From the NCBI RefSeq assembly GCF_037975245.1, contig NC_092572.1:32585989-32649988 (forward strand): a stretch of DNA of 64,000 nt, in the 5' to 3' direction. This document shows, piece after piece, positions 37,866 through 51,043 of this stretch. The stretch is from Apostichopus japonicus. Taxonomy: Eukaryota > Echinodermata > Holothuroidea > Aspidochirotida > Stichopodidae. The position numbers and the translations under genes are program-made. Below the pieces are notes generated by a model that was not told the origin of the DNA, did no database searches, and saw only the letters and a program-made list of their open reading frames with translations. Every line of letters begins with the position of its first letter. The stretch's first letter is position 1.

Positions 37866-38070
37866 TGTCTTGTCCCGCTTCAGAGCTCTCATACTATAAC
37901 GGTATGAGCAGTATGAATATCATGTGTCTATCAGGTAAAGGCTATGAACTGTTGTACTGCCAATACGAGTGCTCTGATACGAAAGGACAGTTTAGAGAGG
38001 TATTATCATTAGGGAACTGTCACAACTGCTTGAATTATTATTCGACGGTTATGTGTTTTCAACTATTATG
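37866..38070. repeat. Dispersed hairpin-forming repeat, copy 1
   Basis: This block shares phrases in the same order with 41200-41370: GAGCAGTATGAA, TCTATCAG, AACTGT, TACGAGTGCT, AGAG.GGTATTA and CATTAGG. It also folds back imperfectly, with CAGAGCTCTCATA on one side and a CAGAGCACTCGTA complement on the other. It is more diverged than the second copy. Likely a small non-autonomous element; no coding role is visible. Confidence 0.5.
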
Positions 38071-39135
38071 AATATCGAATTATTGCTGCATACTCTCACA
38101 TAGCGTATACGTTACATGAAAGACTAAATTGTTTAAGTATATTTACAGGTTTACAATACACATGTGACGACGAAGGCTAGGACGCTACGTTTCTTACGGT
38201 GACGTAATGTACAATGCCATGGTGAGTCATGAGACGTGACGTCATACCGCGGCGTCACTTCATTCTTATGTAACTCCATACTATTTGTATTCTGTTAACA
38301 AGTAATGTCATAAAAGCATGGCTACCACATTTATTATGTAACTAAGCGAACCACGAACTTTCGGGAATTGTTAAATTTGTGAAAGGTTACATTATCATGT
38401 TCAATTCCAAAGTTCCCGCCTTTTGAAACAATTGAATAACTGATACTGATCATTCGTAGCTTTTAGGGTCGTACACATTGCAAGTTGGTTCGAAGGGTAT
38501 ATGGAATTAGGAATATGTTCTTCATAAATCAGATTCTTATGTTGCTTTTAGATTGCTATTCACTGCATCATGTGTGTTAGAAACCTATGCACATCAATTT
38601 CTTTTGTCGCATTTCTCGTACAACTGTGTGCGCGTCTCCCGAACACGCAAATCCCGTTCAATGGAAAACTGTACAGACATGAACTTTGGAGCGCTCGTGC
38701 GATGTCGTACATGACTGATATTATTAAATACATGGATTTCCTTGTACATCCAATGTACACTACTGATTAGAGAAAGAAATAATTTACAATTAAAGTTGTA
38801 CATAGGGACCTGGATGGATTTCTAGGTCATGTGTTTTGTACAGTGTGTCATGCACTAGTTTGTCTGGTCTGCTCCTTTAATCCCCAGGTCCCTCGGAGTG
38901 CCCGTCGAGGGCTTCTTTGGAGTACTTTTTTACTTCTCAACTCTCTGGAAGGACTAGAGTTTTCTCACGCCAATTTCTAATGTATTATATTGTTTTTACA
39001 CTCTGTTACAAGGTTACATTTATGTCCAAATTGGTCGAGTTTACAATGACGCGTTAAGTAATATTACTATCTTAGGACACTTGTATCTTGGGGTATCTTA
39101 GCAGCTCACGTTTCAGATAATAGCTCCGATTGGTT

Positions 39136-39260
39136 AGTTTAAGCAGTGAGGTCATCACCTTGCACGCACATGCTAGATATGCATTAGTTTACATTTGCTG
39201 CTGACCAATCACACCCTTCCTTGATGACGTAGTGAATATATTTGCTGAGCTTGTGCAGCA
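39136..39260 (+). promoter_or_regulatory. Promoter-like CCAAT/CRE/TATA-like cluster
   Basis: Within about 120 bp there is GATTGGTT (inverted CCAAT), an ATATGCAT octamer-like word, GACCAATCAC (direct CCAAT), TGACGTAG (CRE-like) and GAATATATTT. The order resembles a polymerase II promoter, or the promoter part of a solo LTR, since AGATAAAGG and a terminal ACA follow at 39377-39443. No matching target duplication or downstream exon was found, so the call is weak. Confidence 0.25.
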
Positions 39261-41199
39261 TTGCCATATCTTTACTTATATTACTGTTACTGTTAGATTG
39301 GTAATTGTGTACGTAACTGTAGGGAAGATGTAGTGGTTACTTGTTGACATATCTGTATGACTGTCGCCTGTTTGTCAGATAAAGGAGCTGTTGGATATTG
39401 CCATGGGTGCTTTTGCCTGGTTTTTGCTGAAATCGCTCCACAATCTTTAGTCTATAATAGTCTCGACAACGCAGCCAAAGGTTAAAAGAGTTCAGGTGTA
39501 TTATCTCAACTCATATATTTTGTCGGCCTAATTCTTACTTGAACTTGGCTCCTCGATGTTATGCTGGTGCTGTAGAAAACAAGCCCAGTATACTTTACCA
39601 ATAAACAGAACTGATTATTTCATAACCATCATGATATATTCTCTTAGCGTGTTAGAAAGATTGTTAAGAGTTCATTTGGGAAACCCCAAATCAACCGGGT
39701 CCATTTATCGCTTTGGCTCATGACAAGAGCAAGTAGCCTTATTGATTGAATAACTCGATTCGTCACAGTTTGTCACACGGACAGATTTCACATTAGTATT
39801 AATCACATGTAAATGGACAAAAAACCCACTTCAACTTTAATGTTTCAAATGACCTATTCGATGCCAAAATAAATGGCCATTGTTGCTATGGTATTTAAGT
39901 GTAGCGCTGGAAAAGTGTCCACAATAGAATGAAAGTATTTCTTGTTCAATATGAAAATAAGAAAGGTGGTCAACATGCGGTCCGGCAGTACTTTTACTAT
40001 AACATTGTGAAGAGTTTAAATTTTGGGCGTAGGACCTACTTGTGCTTAGATAGTTCACCATGATGGATTGCCAATACCATTGTAGAATTTTCTAATCTTC
40101 TCGCATTGCTTTAATGTAGCATTTTTATTTTTTTGGTCATGGGAATGTGGATATAGGAGATGGTTATAATTGTGGTACGACACTATACACCCTACAGTGT
40201 CGCGGCCAAACATTTCAGTGGGACTAATAAGATCGACTCATATAAGACCACCCCTGACATGATGTATACAGGTGCTTAGTTGCCTTCCCTCCGTTGCGTG
40301 GTGTATTCTTCATTACAGTATACACTCGTATGCATAATACACATATTAACGTACATTTTCTCATCATTGTTAGTTTACTGTAATAGAACTGCCATGAATA
40401 ACTCTAACTAGTTGAATTTGGAAGTGGAAAATAATCTTTATAATCGTGTCAAACATTTGTTTTTTCAAAATTGGAATATAAAATGAAATCTACGTCAGAG
40501 ACTATATACTGACCCTAACTGTCCCCTCAATAGAAAAATACAATTCAGTAACATTCTTGATTGCAGAAATCCGTAAAATCTGCTCGCAACGAAATTAATC
40601 ATGAGCAATATAAACAGCTTGCAAATGATCAACTTGCATACAAAGGTTATCCATGTTGATTTTATCCAATAAGTGCGTGTTGCTCTCAAAGGGACAAGAC
40701 CTTAGTATAAATATATGTGTCCAACACATACCCCGCCCCCTATCCCTACCAACCCTCCCTTGCCGAAAGGAAAACATGAGTCCAGTAAAGGTCTCTTTAA
40801 AAGCTGTTTTTCTTTCCAGGTAATCAACTTTAAAAATACTCAATGTCTGAAATGCCCCTTCAAGAGCAATTTGAAGATGACGTCATTGCCTCAGACAAGA
40901 CAAAAATCGTCAATAGTAACAAACAAAGATTTATCCAATAAATTGTAATAACTAAGCCAAAACTGTTCCTAAAGATTCCTATAAGAATTAACAGGACGCC
41001 AAGTAATGCTATCTAACTCAATTTGACCTTGTCAAATTTGTAATGCATTTTGTTTAATATATTATTAAACAAAAAATCCTTGTATGTTCGGGTTGACTTT
41101 TGTATTGCATCTGTGGAGTTGACCATTGGAAAGTGAACTAGATTTTATAGCCATTTCCGTTGATGGGCTTCTGATTTTAAAGCACATACTGACAATTTC

Positions 41200-41370
41200 T
41201 TTCTTCTGTACTGTGCTTTATAGAACTTACGAGCAGTATGAACAGGTTTCTATCAGATAGGAACTGTTCATACTGCCGGTACGAGTGCTTTGAAGCACAA
41301 TATAGAGTGGTATTAACATTAGGAAGTTGTCCCAAGTGGCTGTTTAATAGGTTTGTCGCTAACTAAATGA
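41200..41370. repeat. Dispersed hairpin-forming repeat, copy 2
   Basis: Contains a near-perfect 44-bp palindrome: left arm GCAGTATGAACAGG... (41233-41254) and right arm ...CTGTTCATACTGC (41256-41276) with one bulge and one G-T pair. The pairing extends outwards less perfectly through ACGAG and TGTGCTT on one side and CTCGT and AAGCACA on the other. Related to the block at 37866-38070. It may be a tiny MITE or a small-RNA-like hairpin. Confidence 0.55.
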
Positions 41371-41757
41371 TTAAATTAATGTTCTCACTATATTTAAGTA
41401 CATCTATTATAGTGTACACATAACGTACTCAATGGTACCCACCTAGTAAGATTCAATGCGTGCATAAGGAAGTAACACACGGCAAAAATGAGTACTAGTA
41501 ATATCTTTAATATCTACTTTCCTTCTGGACTCTTTTTGGTTCTCTGTACTCGACTTTGTACTCTTTTTTTTACTGTCAGAATTAAACATTTTCGAGGAGC
41601 GAATTGTCGATGGCTGTGAACGGGCTTCTTCGGTTGGTATGGCGGACCAGCCACGCATGCATACCTGTGTAAGAACGTTAAGAATATAACATTTGTGTTG
41701 ATCCAAGAGGGGGCCCGAGGCTTAGTCCTCCTCTATTGAATATTCTGGTTTATTTTT

Positions 41758-42148
<391 letters not shown>

Positions 42149-45100
42149 ACATATGTATAAATTATATGCCCCAAAAATATTTTGGTAAAAATATGTAACA
42201 CAATTGAACAATTTAACAGGCGCCATGCGCGCAAGGGTTACATTCATAAGTTTTTGTTGTTAAAGTAAGAAGTGAAGAGTTCTCCACACTCGCGAAACGT
42301 GCTAACTTATCCACTATGTACCTTGTTTGGGGCAAATTATGTCGGTAGCTAATTTACGTGCCCATGGAAAAAATATTAAGCATAGACCGGGCATCGGACC
42401 CACACCGCAGATCTCACATGAAAGCCATAATTTAACGATTGCATTTCGAATTATGAAAAGAAAGGTTATCGGACTATACTTTTTCATCGTAAAAATGCTA
42501 TGCAAGCTGCAAACGTCCCTTGATGATGCGAGTAATAACACTCTCACTAAGTCACTTGAATAATCCTGGTCAAAATAGCGATTGGTTTATAGAATTACTC
42601 CAAGGATTAGTACATAACGGTTTTTTCACAATCAGTACAATCCCCCCCCCCCCCCCCCAAAAATGAGTAAATCAATATTTATGTAGGTTTCAATGATTAA
42701 AAGTTCTTTTTTAAAGTTTCATCTACGTGCCATAAACACTATACTGTATGAGATTAACTGCTCTAAACGCAAAATTGTGCTCATACACTATGTGTAGAAT
42801 AGGCCTCAACTTGTTTTTTATTGTTTATTATTTTAAAAAGAAAGGGAAAGAGATCGTATGCTCAAAAACTCACCATTGCATATGCAACAGCTATTACGCA
42901 GAGTGGTATGACGTACATGATGAATATTAAACAGATGTGGTAAACCTTCGACAGGGATTGGTCGAACCATAAGCTCTTGAATGTAGAAAACGAATGATGA
43001 GAGAAAGTGATGAGCCATTAAAAGTCGAGATCATGTTTACAAGTATTATTCATTATCAAGGCAGTTTGGTAAATATACAAGCAAATACAGGCATTTTTTT
43101 TAAGGAAGCACGGTTGTGATTACAACTCGAACAATAGAAGAATGAGGTTTATTGGGCAGGGTTAATTTAGGAATCGTAACCACTTATCTGCCTTCTTTTA
43201 CTTATACAGACGTTATATTATTTTTTCTTCATTCGCTAATACTGCCAACGCTAATTCCGGAATGGTTAGTTACTGAATGTCTCCCTCAATTTAACACCTC
43301 GGTTTGTTTAATGTGCACATTGGCGGGGAGAGTGTTCAAACTTTGTGACACAATATTGGTATTCAAAGAGGAGAAAAACACCAGAGCGTTTGAAAATGCT
43401 TCGCATAATATGTGAACACTATATTATACCCTGAGTCATAGAGCATGTAACTTGAAAACGTCTTATCTATGCTTGAAAAGGTCTATCTTTGCTTGAAACG
43501 TTAATCTTTGCTGTACTGGGACCCCGGAATGTAATGAATTTGCAAGTCAATGTTTCATAATGTTAGTAACATCAGCCAAAATCCGACAAACACTTAACAA
43601 ACAAATATTTCATTTCGTTTGATAGACTTACAGATATACGCTTGTTTTGTTATACTCTTTTCTCGCGTGTAACTGTACATGCCTCCATGAGTCCGTTTCT
43701 GCCTACCACGAATGTGCTTGCCCACTGTATTTTACATGCCCGAGGATCTGTCCGATACAAACGTCTTGGGCATTTCTCCAAAAAGGGGCGTGAAAATTGT
43801 ATTTTTTATTTTTTTTATTTAACTTTTCTTTCAACTTTTGTAGTTATTACATCAGTTAGTACGGATTGCATTTATAGACCGTCATTTCTCTGTTGCAATG
43901 GGGCGGAGTTATAATTGTGTCACATTATAAAGAATGCACTGACCTAGAAGGAAGCATGGAAGAGTAGGACTAAATTTAAACTAGACATCATTGAACTTGC
44001 AGGCAAGTACATCAAAACTCAGTACTTACGTCAAAAGGATATCAAGTTTTAAGATTGTCCCTTAGTGACGTCATTGTGGGGATAACGAAATTTGTCAGGA
44101 AGTTATGTCAGCCATACAGGGTAATGATGATCCATCTTTTGAACGAACTTTCAAATTAATCAAATTTGAAATTTTGATAGTAGGTGACAGCAGATATGCG
44201 GTCTCCGTGGTCGTAAGTGTTAGAGAGATTTTAAATGGTGAAGTAATTGTACACAGTCAATATCAGTCTCCAATGGCAAAGGTAGATGTTCATCTGTGCC
44301 TGTTTGTCCCGAGTTACTATTTTGGAAACCTAATTACACCATTTGAAGTTTGGATCGTGTGAATTAATAATATAGCGGTTAGAGGATTTAAATTGGCCAA
44401 ATCATCTTTCCTTATTTCTTGTTACAATAGCCGAGCTCATATTGGTTACATATTTCATAGTTTGATATTTAATTGTTCAGATAGAAGGTTGATTACTTAT
44501 GCATGAATTCTTTAATTTTCCGGCCTGTGGGTGATAACGAATGGAAGGCGTATGGCAATGTGTTCATACAGGGACTGATGGGCAGGGTAGGAGAGTGAAG
44601 GCCGGGAATTTAGTGATGGGACTGGTCCCAAAAATCTTAACCTGGTTTGCGTCTCAGCGGTTCGGATGGTCTAGCGGGTACGCGTTCATACGTACTTAAT
44701 CTAAAACCAAACTCGGCCAATACCATATAACGAGGGCCTAATGTTATTACGAAATGTTGACTATGCGGGCCTTCAGTCACGTAATGGTAAGAATGTAAAC
44801 AACTGTTCGTTTAATTAAATTAACCTGCGAACTGATTTGTACATCTAACACCTGTTCTTTCTTTGCTTTGCACCTGCTCCAGGCCGGGCGCGGCTATTTA
44901 TAGATCGATATTCAGAAACTGTAATATCATTCAACCCTTATTATTAAATAGTTGAGTCAATGTTATACTTACAAGCAAATCAAATGTGGTTTGATTCTTT
45001 CAAGTATAGAGAGATTCTGTTCATTTTTGTGTGTGAGACCTACCACTAAATAACCCGGGGGGGGGGGTCAGTTTATGAGCGTAAGAGTCCCTTCCGCCTC

Positions 45101-46775
45101 AAACTGACAAAGTAAAACAAACTAACTTACTAATAAATTACAAGGTATTGAGGAGTTTAAGTGACTAAGAATGGTTTTGTAGCAGCTCAATCATCATAAT
45201 TCTGCAACTATTTGTTTATAGTGCACATTAACACAGTGAGTTTTACGGGGAAAAAAAGATTACCACGTGACAAAATATACAATTCCTACCATCGAAGCTG
45301 GGGCCTTCGATTATTCATATGCATAAATCTCATATGCGTATAATCGTACACTGAGAATGAAGACCTGAAACCGTTACAATAAAAGTGTAGAATGTTTGAA
45401 TAACGACTACGTATTTGGGATGCGTTCCCGTTTCATGGTTCGCCCTGTGGGACAAATATAACATATTATGTACCCTTATTAATTCCAATATAGACACGTA
45501 TATTTTATTAGCCAATCGGAAGGTCGATTTCTATGGTTTTCTTAAATCGCATATTAATTCAAATATATACAAGGATGATCAGATGATTTAATACTTGATA
45601 TATTCGAATTAATACGCATATATATTGGAATTATATATATACTCCATTAGTATGTGTAAAAAAATATATGGTATATTTGTTTCCCCAGGGCCTACCATAC
45701 CCGTTCGAGCAGCTCCTGCAAGATTAAACTAGTATCGGCCTAACCGAAGAAACAGAGAACCAACGAGGAGTAGGGTGAGGGAGGAGGGTGGCCAGACCGA
45801 GCACCATCCTTCCCTGGGAAATCCATTCTAAACTGCAGAACCCACCCAGTGACCATACTACCACCTGCGGACATACTGTCCGTGAATAAGGAACTCATTA
45901 CTTCCATTGTATGGCTACACAATGGATGCTGCCCGTGTGATTTACTGTTACGAAGAGAAAGAGAAACCACTATAGCTGGCTTAACATGTCAGCAACGAAT
46001 ACCGTCAAATATTGAAATAGAATAATAAACCACTCAACCTTTGTAACTTTAGTTGTGGAGCTCAGTTGAATATAAATGTGTTATTCATTGTTCTCTCGTA
46101 GCGAGTTTAAAGCACAAAGTACTTGTGAGATTGACATTATATGGAATCTATGTAAAAGCCCTGGTGGGGATCCAGGGAGAATCCCCAGAGTCGTAGGATT
46201 CAAGATATTTCTTGTTCTCTCACTGCACTGCTTGTAGACTTGTAATCTTAAACGCAGAACCATAAGACAGAATATTCCAAAGATCGATGTGTTTCATTGA
46301 AATAAAATTCAAAGTTCCTGTATGGTCTCAGACGGCGATACCCGGAAGTTGCAGCATTTTGTTTTGGTTTATTTGAGCGTAAAAGAGAGTCCTTCAGAAG
46401 ACGACCCTGGATTTCTTACAATTTGAATTTCATGTAAAACATGAAAATATTAATAAATTAAACCGTGGATCACCGATAAAGCGTGCTATGCGGTGACGGG
46501 TTAAGACGTGATCTCTAGTCCCTTAAATATCCCTTTTATATGCAATAGATACAGGTTGGTTTTTGCACTTCCAAAATGTTTGCCCCATTAACTGTTTGCT
46601 TTTTTCTTGTGTTGAGCCCCCTCCCAACTTTGCAACTGCTGGTGCCGCCACTGCCAGCAAAAACCAAAGATGATTTAAAGAGTAATTCCGGCGACTGTCA
46701 GGAAAACGTTGAAATCATTCACAATGGTAGTATAATGTGTGGGTGTCACTTTAATCACAAATTTCTGTTCAAGAG
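42149..46775. other. Non-coding stretch, nothing firmly recognised
   Basis: A 15-base or longer C run is at about 42643-42658 and a G run at about 45058. TGGTCTAGCGGGT at about 44668 resembles a polymerase III A box, but no B box follows. The 85-codon frame at 44105-44362 and the 87-codon frame at 43152-43415 show no domain or splice context. A solo hAT-like terminus (GGTGCCGCCACTG, ending 46653) has no visible partner. Confidence 0.45.
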
Positions 46776-47281
46776 TGCAAAACACAGTACAGGGCAGAGC
46801 TGGAACGTGTTCATAAGTTAGCTGAACGCTGCATTGGTTCAAGCCTTCCGTCAGTCTCATCCATATATGAAGAGAAACTGATGAAGAAACTAAATAATAT
46901 TAAAGAAGATCACACACACCCTTTTAATAGTCTTATCGTGTTCAACAGATCCGGGATGCTATTACATGTGCCCCATACTAAAACGTCCAGGTTCCGTAAT
47001 TCTTTCTTACCTGAGGCAATACACTTGTTTAACTCGCATGCAAAGTGATCTGGTGTGTGATCTGTTATACTTGCAGTCTCTGTGCTGCTTTTACTACTGT
47101 TCTGGTTCTGCCTATTTAGTTGTTCTCGTAGTTGTTCACTAATAGCTTGTTTATTTTATGGTTCTGTTTGTATTCACTACTGTCTTATGTTTACTGTCGC
47201 AGGGAAATCATTTTCCGTTTTTTGTTTTCTGAAGTGGACCATAAAGTTTCTATCTATCTATATATCCATCTATCTATCTAA
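46776..47281 (+). mobile_element. 5'-truncated LINE, C-terminal fragment with tail repeat
   Basis: The frame from 46776 to the TGA at 47046-47048 reads YRAELERVHKLAERCIG, then LPSVSSIYEEKLMKKL, HPFNSLIVFNRSG and TKTSRFRNSFLPEAIHLFN. This is the typical end of a LINE polyprotein beyond the reverse transcriptase (RTE/Jockey-like; the clade is not decided). The 3' untranslated part (47049-47248) ends in a CTAT/ATCT microsatellite at 47249-47281, which acts as the tail. The fragment lacks everything upstream, as is usual after incomplete reverse transcription. Confidence 0.7.
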
Positions 47282-48670
47282 TTCTAGTTCACCACTGACT
47301 TCCTGGAATGACACAGTGCATAGTCTACATACTATATATGGTCATTACCAGTGGCGTCGCCAAGGGGGGGGGGCAGGGGGCGTGCCCCCTGGAAAACCTA
47401 GTGCCCCCCCCGAGTGCGCCAATCTGAGATTTGGGTTGGTAAAAAAAATATATATATATTTTGTTATATTCAACTCCAAACATCTGAGTTGGTTTTTCAT
47501 AAGGACAAAGAAGCACAGTAATTCGTATTTTCTTCAAATGAGCTGCGAAAAAATGAAAAAGTTTATCCTTGAACGTCGGGTATCGAAGTCGTAACCCGCG
47601 CCATCACAACAGGTGTCGATATTTACATTGAATGTGTCAGTGCTCACGCCATACCAGCGGATATACACGTCCGCTTCGCGAGCTACATGACTGTGAGAAG
47701 GGAGGGTACTGCGGTATGTTGCCTTGGTCTGAGGTTGACAGGTTAGGAGCTGACGAAATGTGAGAATGTGAGGGTCCGCAGGCACCATGCTTGCCTATAT
47801 TTGTGGACCCATATATTAACCCTGTTGTGTAGGGGGTGCAGAGGTCATTTGAGGCCAGATGCTTGTAGGAACAAATGGCGAATGTTCACACCTGCATACT
47901 GAGCCATACTCGATGTGTGATCAAACTTTGGATTGCATGGTGAGATCCCTGATAGGAGCCAATAACGATGCTGGAACCTGTTACATCTTAATAGATAATG
48001 GACGAAAACGAGAAGGACAAGAAAGGAGTCGGGGGTCATTCACACATTAATTCAACAAATGTAGGTTCTATTGATAGGGTTAGGCATAATATCGACAGCA
48101 TGTGGTTCACATCCTCTGCAAAATTCTGCGCCTTGTTAAAATCATTACCTCAAAAATAGCAATTTCTGGAGATATCTTCAAATCGAATTTAGCATCAAAT
48201 GTGGAAGCATTTTGCATCTAGCCCATCCACCGTATGCGAAAATTTTCCAAAGGGGAGGGGGGGCAGTGGCGGTGGAACCGGGGGGGGGGGGGGGGGCTTG
48301 GGGGCTCAGCCCCCCAATGAAAAAGTTGAGGGGGCAAATGCATGATAAGCCCCCCCCCAATATTTACCAAGGCTCCGAAACGTGCATCTGCCCATTTTTC
48401 AATGCAAACTTGTCGATCTGTCCGATGCACACGTATGCTATATAGGTGTAATAATTTCAGTAAATGCTGGGGGGACCCTCGGCCCGTCCCCTCGCTATAG
48501 ACCACATTGTCACCCCAACCGCGTCTTCACGCCCCGTGAAAAGTGGAAGCAGTGAGTGTGAGTACCGGTAAGAGCAACACAACTTCGTCTTAGGCCAATG
48601 ACTTGCTTCATTTCAGCCAGTTCTCCAACATCCCCTTACTACACTCAAAAACGTCTTTGCGAGTACACTA

Positions 48671-50619
48671 CAGTGGCGGAGAAACAGGGGGGGTTGGGGG
48701 GGTTTTAACCCCCCACTTTTTGAAGAGGGGGGGTTGGCCCACACAATCAACCCCCCCTAGTTTTTGCCAGTAATGTTCTGTTATAGCCTATGTTATGTGC
48801 TCCAAATGGCATAAAAAATCATATTATTTAAATTTGAAATTGTTAAAGTCATTTCAACCTTTTACCTGGTAGGCTACATCAACAATTAACGACCGAAAAC
48901 CGAGTTAGAATTGACCCACACATTATTTCTAGCCCCTTTCCCCCACCTGGCGCATTGGAACTTGTAGCTCATAGCGCTAACTTCACCCCACAACAGACAT
49001 ACACAAAATAACGTTTTGTTGCTGTTGAATAGCTTTGGAACTGTATACACTTGCCAACTTCAACGAGGTGAAGGAAGGAAAAGAAAAAGAAGAAAGAGAG
49101 AAAAGGAGAAAAGGATGGAGTAGAAAATACGGCAAGAAAACGGGAAGAGAAAGAGGAACAGTGACAAATTATTCGAATTTGTAAAGCAAACAGCAGATAT
49201 CACATCATATCAGTGAGCATGAAAATGGCGTTCCACGATAAACAGCCTCCAAACCATGGGCGCAGATCCTGGTGAGGACAGCGGGACGCGTCCCCACCAA
49301 CTTTTTCAGTAGTGGGAACATGATATACCGTGTCCCCACCAATTTGTCTTGACCAATAGCTGCATTTCAAGTTCCCCTGTATTAAACTTTGGCGCAGTTT
49401 GATCCAACATTGTGCAAATGACATGCAGCAGTTCTCAATTTATTGTATTTTATCCACAGTTGTTAAATATAGGACGGAAATCACATTTGCGGCAGTCTAT
49501 ATTTGTTTTCTGGGAAAGGACCCCAGACCCATCGTATATACAAAAGTCTACTTGGATTATTTGTCCCCTGATTTTCTTTCTGCAGACGCCCATATAAATA
49601 TCTCCAAACTAAATTTCTAAGCCATGAGATTTAAAACTTAAGGAGGTTTATGGGAGCATCATTAGGTCTGGGAAGTGTTATTTCCGGCGATCTGGGAGGT
49701 ATATTTGCCCAAAAAAATCGTACGCTACGCGCGAACCCATGGTCGCGCTCCGCTTAGATAATATCATAGAACAAACACGCGTCCCCACCATTATCCAAGA
49801 CTGATCTGCGCTCATGCTCAAAACTGTCGATGTGTGTTGTGTTCGGTTTCGGAAATATCTGGTATATTTTTATTTCCTTCAACGAAATTTTTTAGTAGCC
49901 GTCTGAATTTTCGAAAATTCCCTAACCAACATTCTTCATCATACTCGTGCAATTTTGACCCGTCTGTTAGGGTTTGAAGGAGGTTTTTCTATATCGGTTG
50001 TCCATAGATGATATTTTGTGCAACATTATGGGTATGTTTTGAAGTGAATTTATTCAGGGGAATTGTGAATTTTCAAATTCTGAACAGTGGGGCTGACGGA
50101 TATTGTGGGCCGCGATGAAGAATCACCTACAAAAGCAATGATCCACAGGATATGTGATGAAGTCGAACATGATGTGTGACTGGTGACAATCTTCAAAAAG
50201 GTTATAGATGAGAAAAAAAGTATTTGGAAAAAACTTGGTTCTCAGGCAAAAGTGTACATATGGTTGGTCAGTTTCAAGCCCGAGAAGTGCCATTTCCTGT
50301 GATCTGGGGGTACCAAAACCAGAAATTTTCTTGTACGCTGCGCGCCAACCAATGGTGGCGCTCCACTTAGATAGTAATACGCGCCCCCGGGTTAGAAAAT
50401 CCTGCATACACCCCTGGTTAAATGCAGCTTTTCAAGGCCTGGGCAGTGCCATTTACTGCAATCTGGGAGGCAATATTTGCCAAAAATTCTTGTGCACTTC
50501 GCGCCAACTTATGGTGGCGCTCCACTTAGATAGTGAGCCAGCAGTTATGACTTTTTATTTCATCAATGGCCTGCAACCCCCCCCCCCCCCCCACTTCTGA
50601 CAAGAAATCTCCGCCACTG
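48671..50619. mobile_element. Middle hAT-like element nested in the outer one
   Basis: Left terminus CAGTGGCGGAGA at 48671, right terminus TCTCCGCCACTG ending at 50619, an exact 12-bp inverted match. GTACACTA is present on both sides (48663-48670 and 50620-50627), a perfect 8-bp duplication. Length is 1949 bp including a nested 562-bp element. Two copies of the shared module (50283-50371 and 50432-50535) lie near the right end. No transposase is seen. Confidence 0.88.
49255..49816. mobile_element. Inner hAT-like MITE nested in the middle element
   Basis: Left terminus CATGGGCGCAGATC at 49255 and right terminus GATCTGCGCTCATG ending at 49816, inverted with one mismatch. Both ends also carry GACGCGTCCCCACCA-type sequence near the termini. 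Flanks are CTCCAAAC (49247-49254) and CTCAAAAC (49817-49824), a candidate 8-bp duplication with one mismatch. It carries one copy of the shared module (49669-49760). Confidence 0.72.
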
Positions 50620-51043
50620 GTACACTACGAGTAATACCTACTCTCTTAAAACACCATCGAATATACAAATTACTATGTTTTTACAGACTTTTACGTGCAA
50701 TCTGAGAAATTGCAGGCTTGAGACCTATATTTTAGGGCTAGGTATTTGCAGCATAAAACACTCGGGAAGTGCCGTTTCCGGCAATCTGGGGGTTTGAAAA
50801 ACCCAAAATTTTCTTGTACGCTCCGCGCCAATGGATGGTGGCGCTCCGCTTAGATAGTCTCTACACATTAGCCCTCCCCCCAATAATTTTCCCGTTCCGC
50901 CACGCCTGGAGGGGCACCCCTCCCCTTAGACCCCTCCCCCAGGACGGCGATCCGTATCCACCTAAGTGCCCCCCATCAAATGCTGGTGCCCCCCCTGTGC
51001 CCCCCCCCAGACTGAAAAGTCTGGTGACGCCACTGGTCATTAC

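Larger units (their letters stand above)
37078..41759. other. Largely unrecognised non-coding stretch
   Basis: Apart from the hairpin repeats and regulatory-looking clusters listed separately, no gene is recognisable. The 102-codon frame at 37763-38071 overlaps the first hairpin repeat and shows no domain. An AP-1 site TGAGTCA (38223-38229) and a CRE TGACGTCA (38237-38244) lie within 25 bp of each other. Confidence 0.5.
47349..51035. mobile_element. Outer hAT-like element, 3.7 kb, hosting two nested elements
   Basis: Left terminus CAGTGGCGTCGCCA at 47349 and inverted right terminus TGGTGACGCCACTG ending at 51035. GTCATTAC sits on both outer sides (47341-47348 and 51036-51043), a perfect 8-bp target duplication, as expected for hAT. 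Both ends continue into G/C homopolymer tracts. No transposase frame is present, and without the nested insertion it is about 1.7 kb, so it is non-autonomous. It contains a copy of the shared 95-bp module (50763-50860). A further terminus-like CAGTGGCGGTGG at 48264 has no partner. Confidence 0.85.

Noticed and set aside
39003-39443. Possible solo LTR (TGT...ACA with promoter-like middle)
   Set aside because: No 5-bp target duplication and no second copy in the window; kept only as a promoter-like cluster.
44105-44362. An 85-codon ATG frame with strand-like hydrophobic segments
   Set aside because: No recognisable domain, no splice context and no neighbouring exon; its length is not remarkable for 64 kb.
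44660-44720. TGGTCTAGCGGGT, an A-box-like word suggesting a tRNA or SINE
   Set aside because: No B box at the expected distance and no clover-leaf pairing.
46639-46653. Solo hAT-like right terminus GGTGCCGCCACTG
   Set aside because: No left partner or 8-bp duplication found, so it is not called as an element; it may be a remnant.
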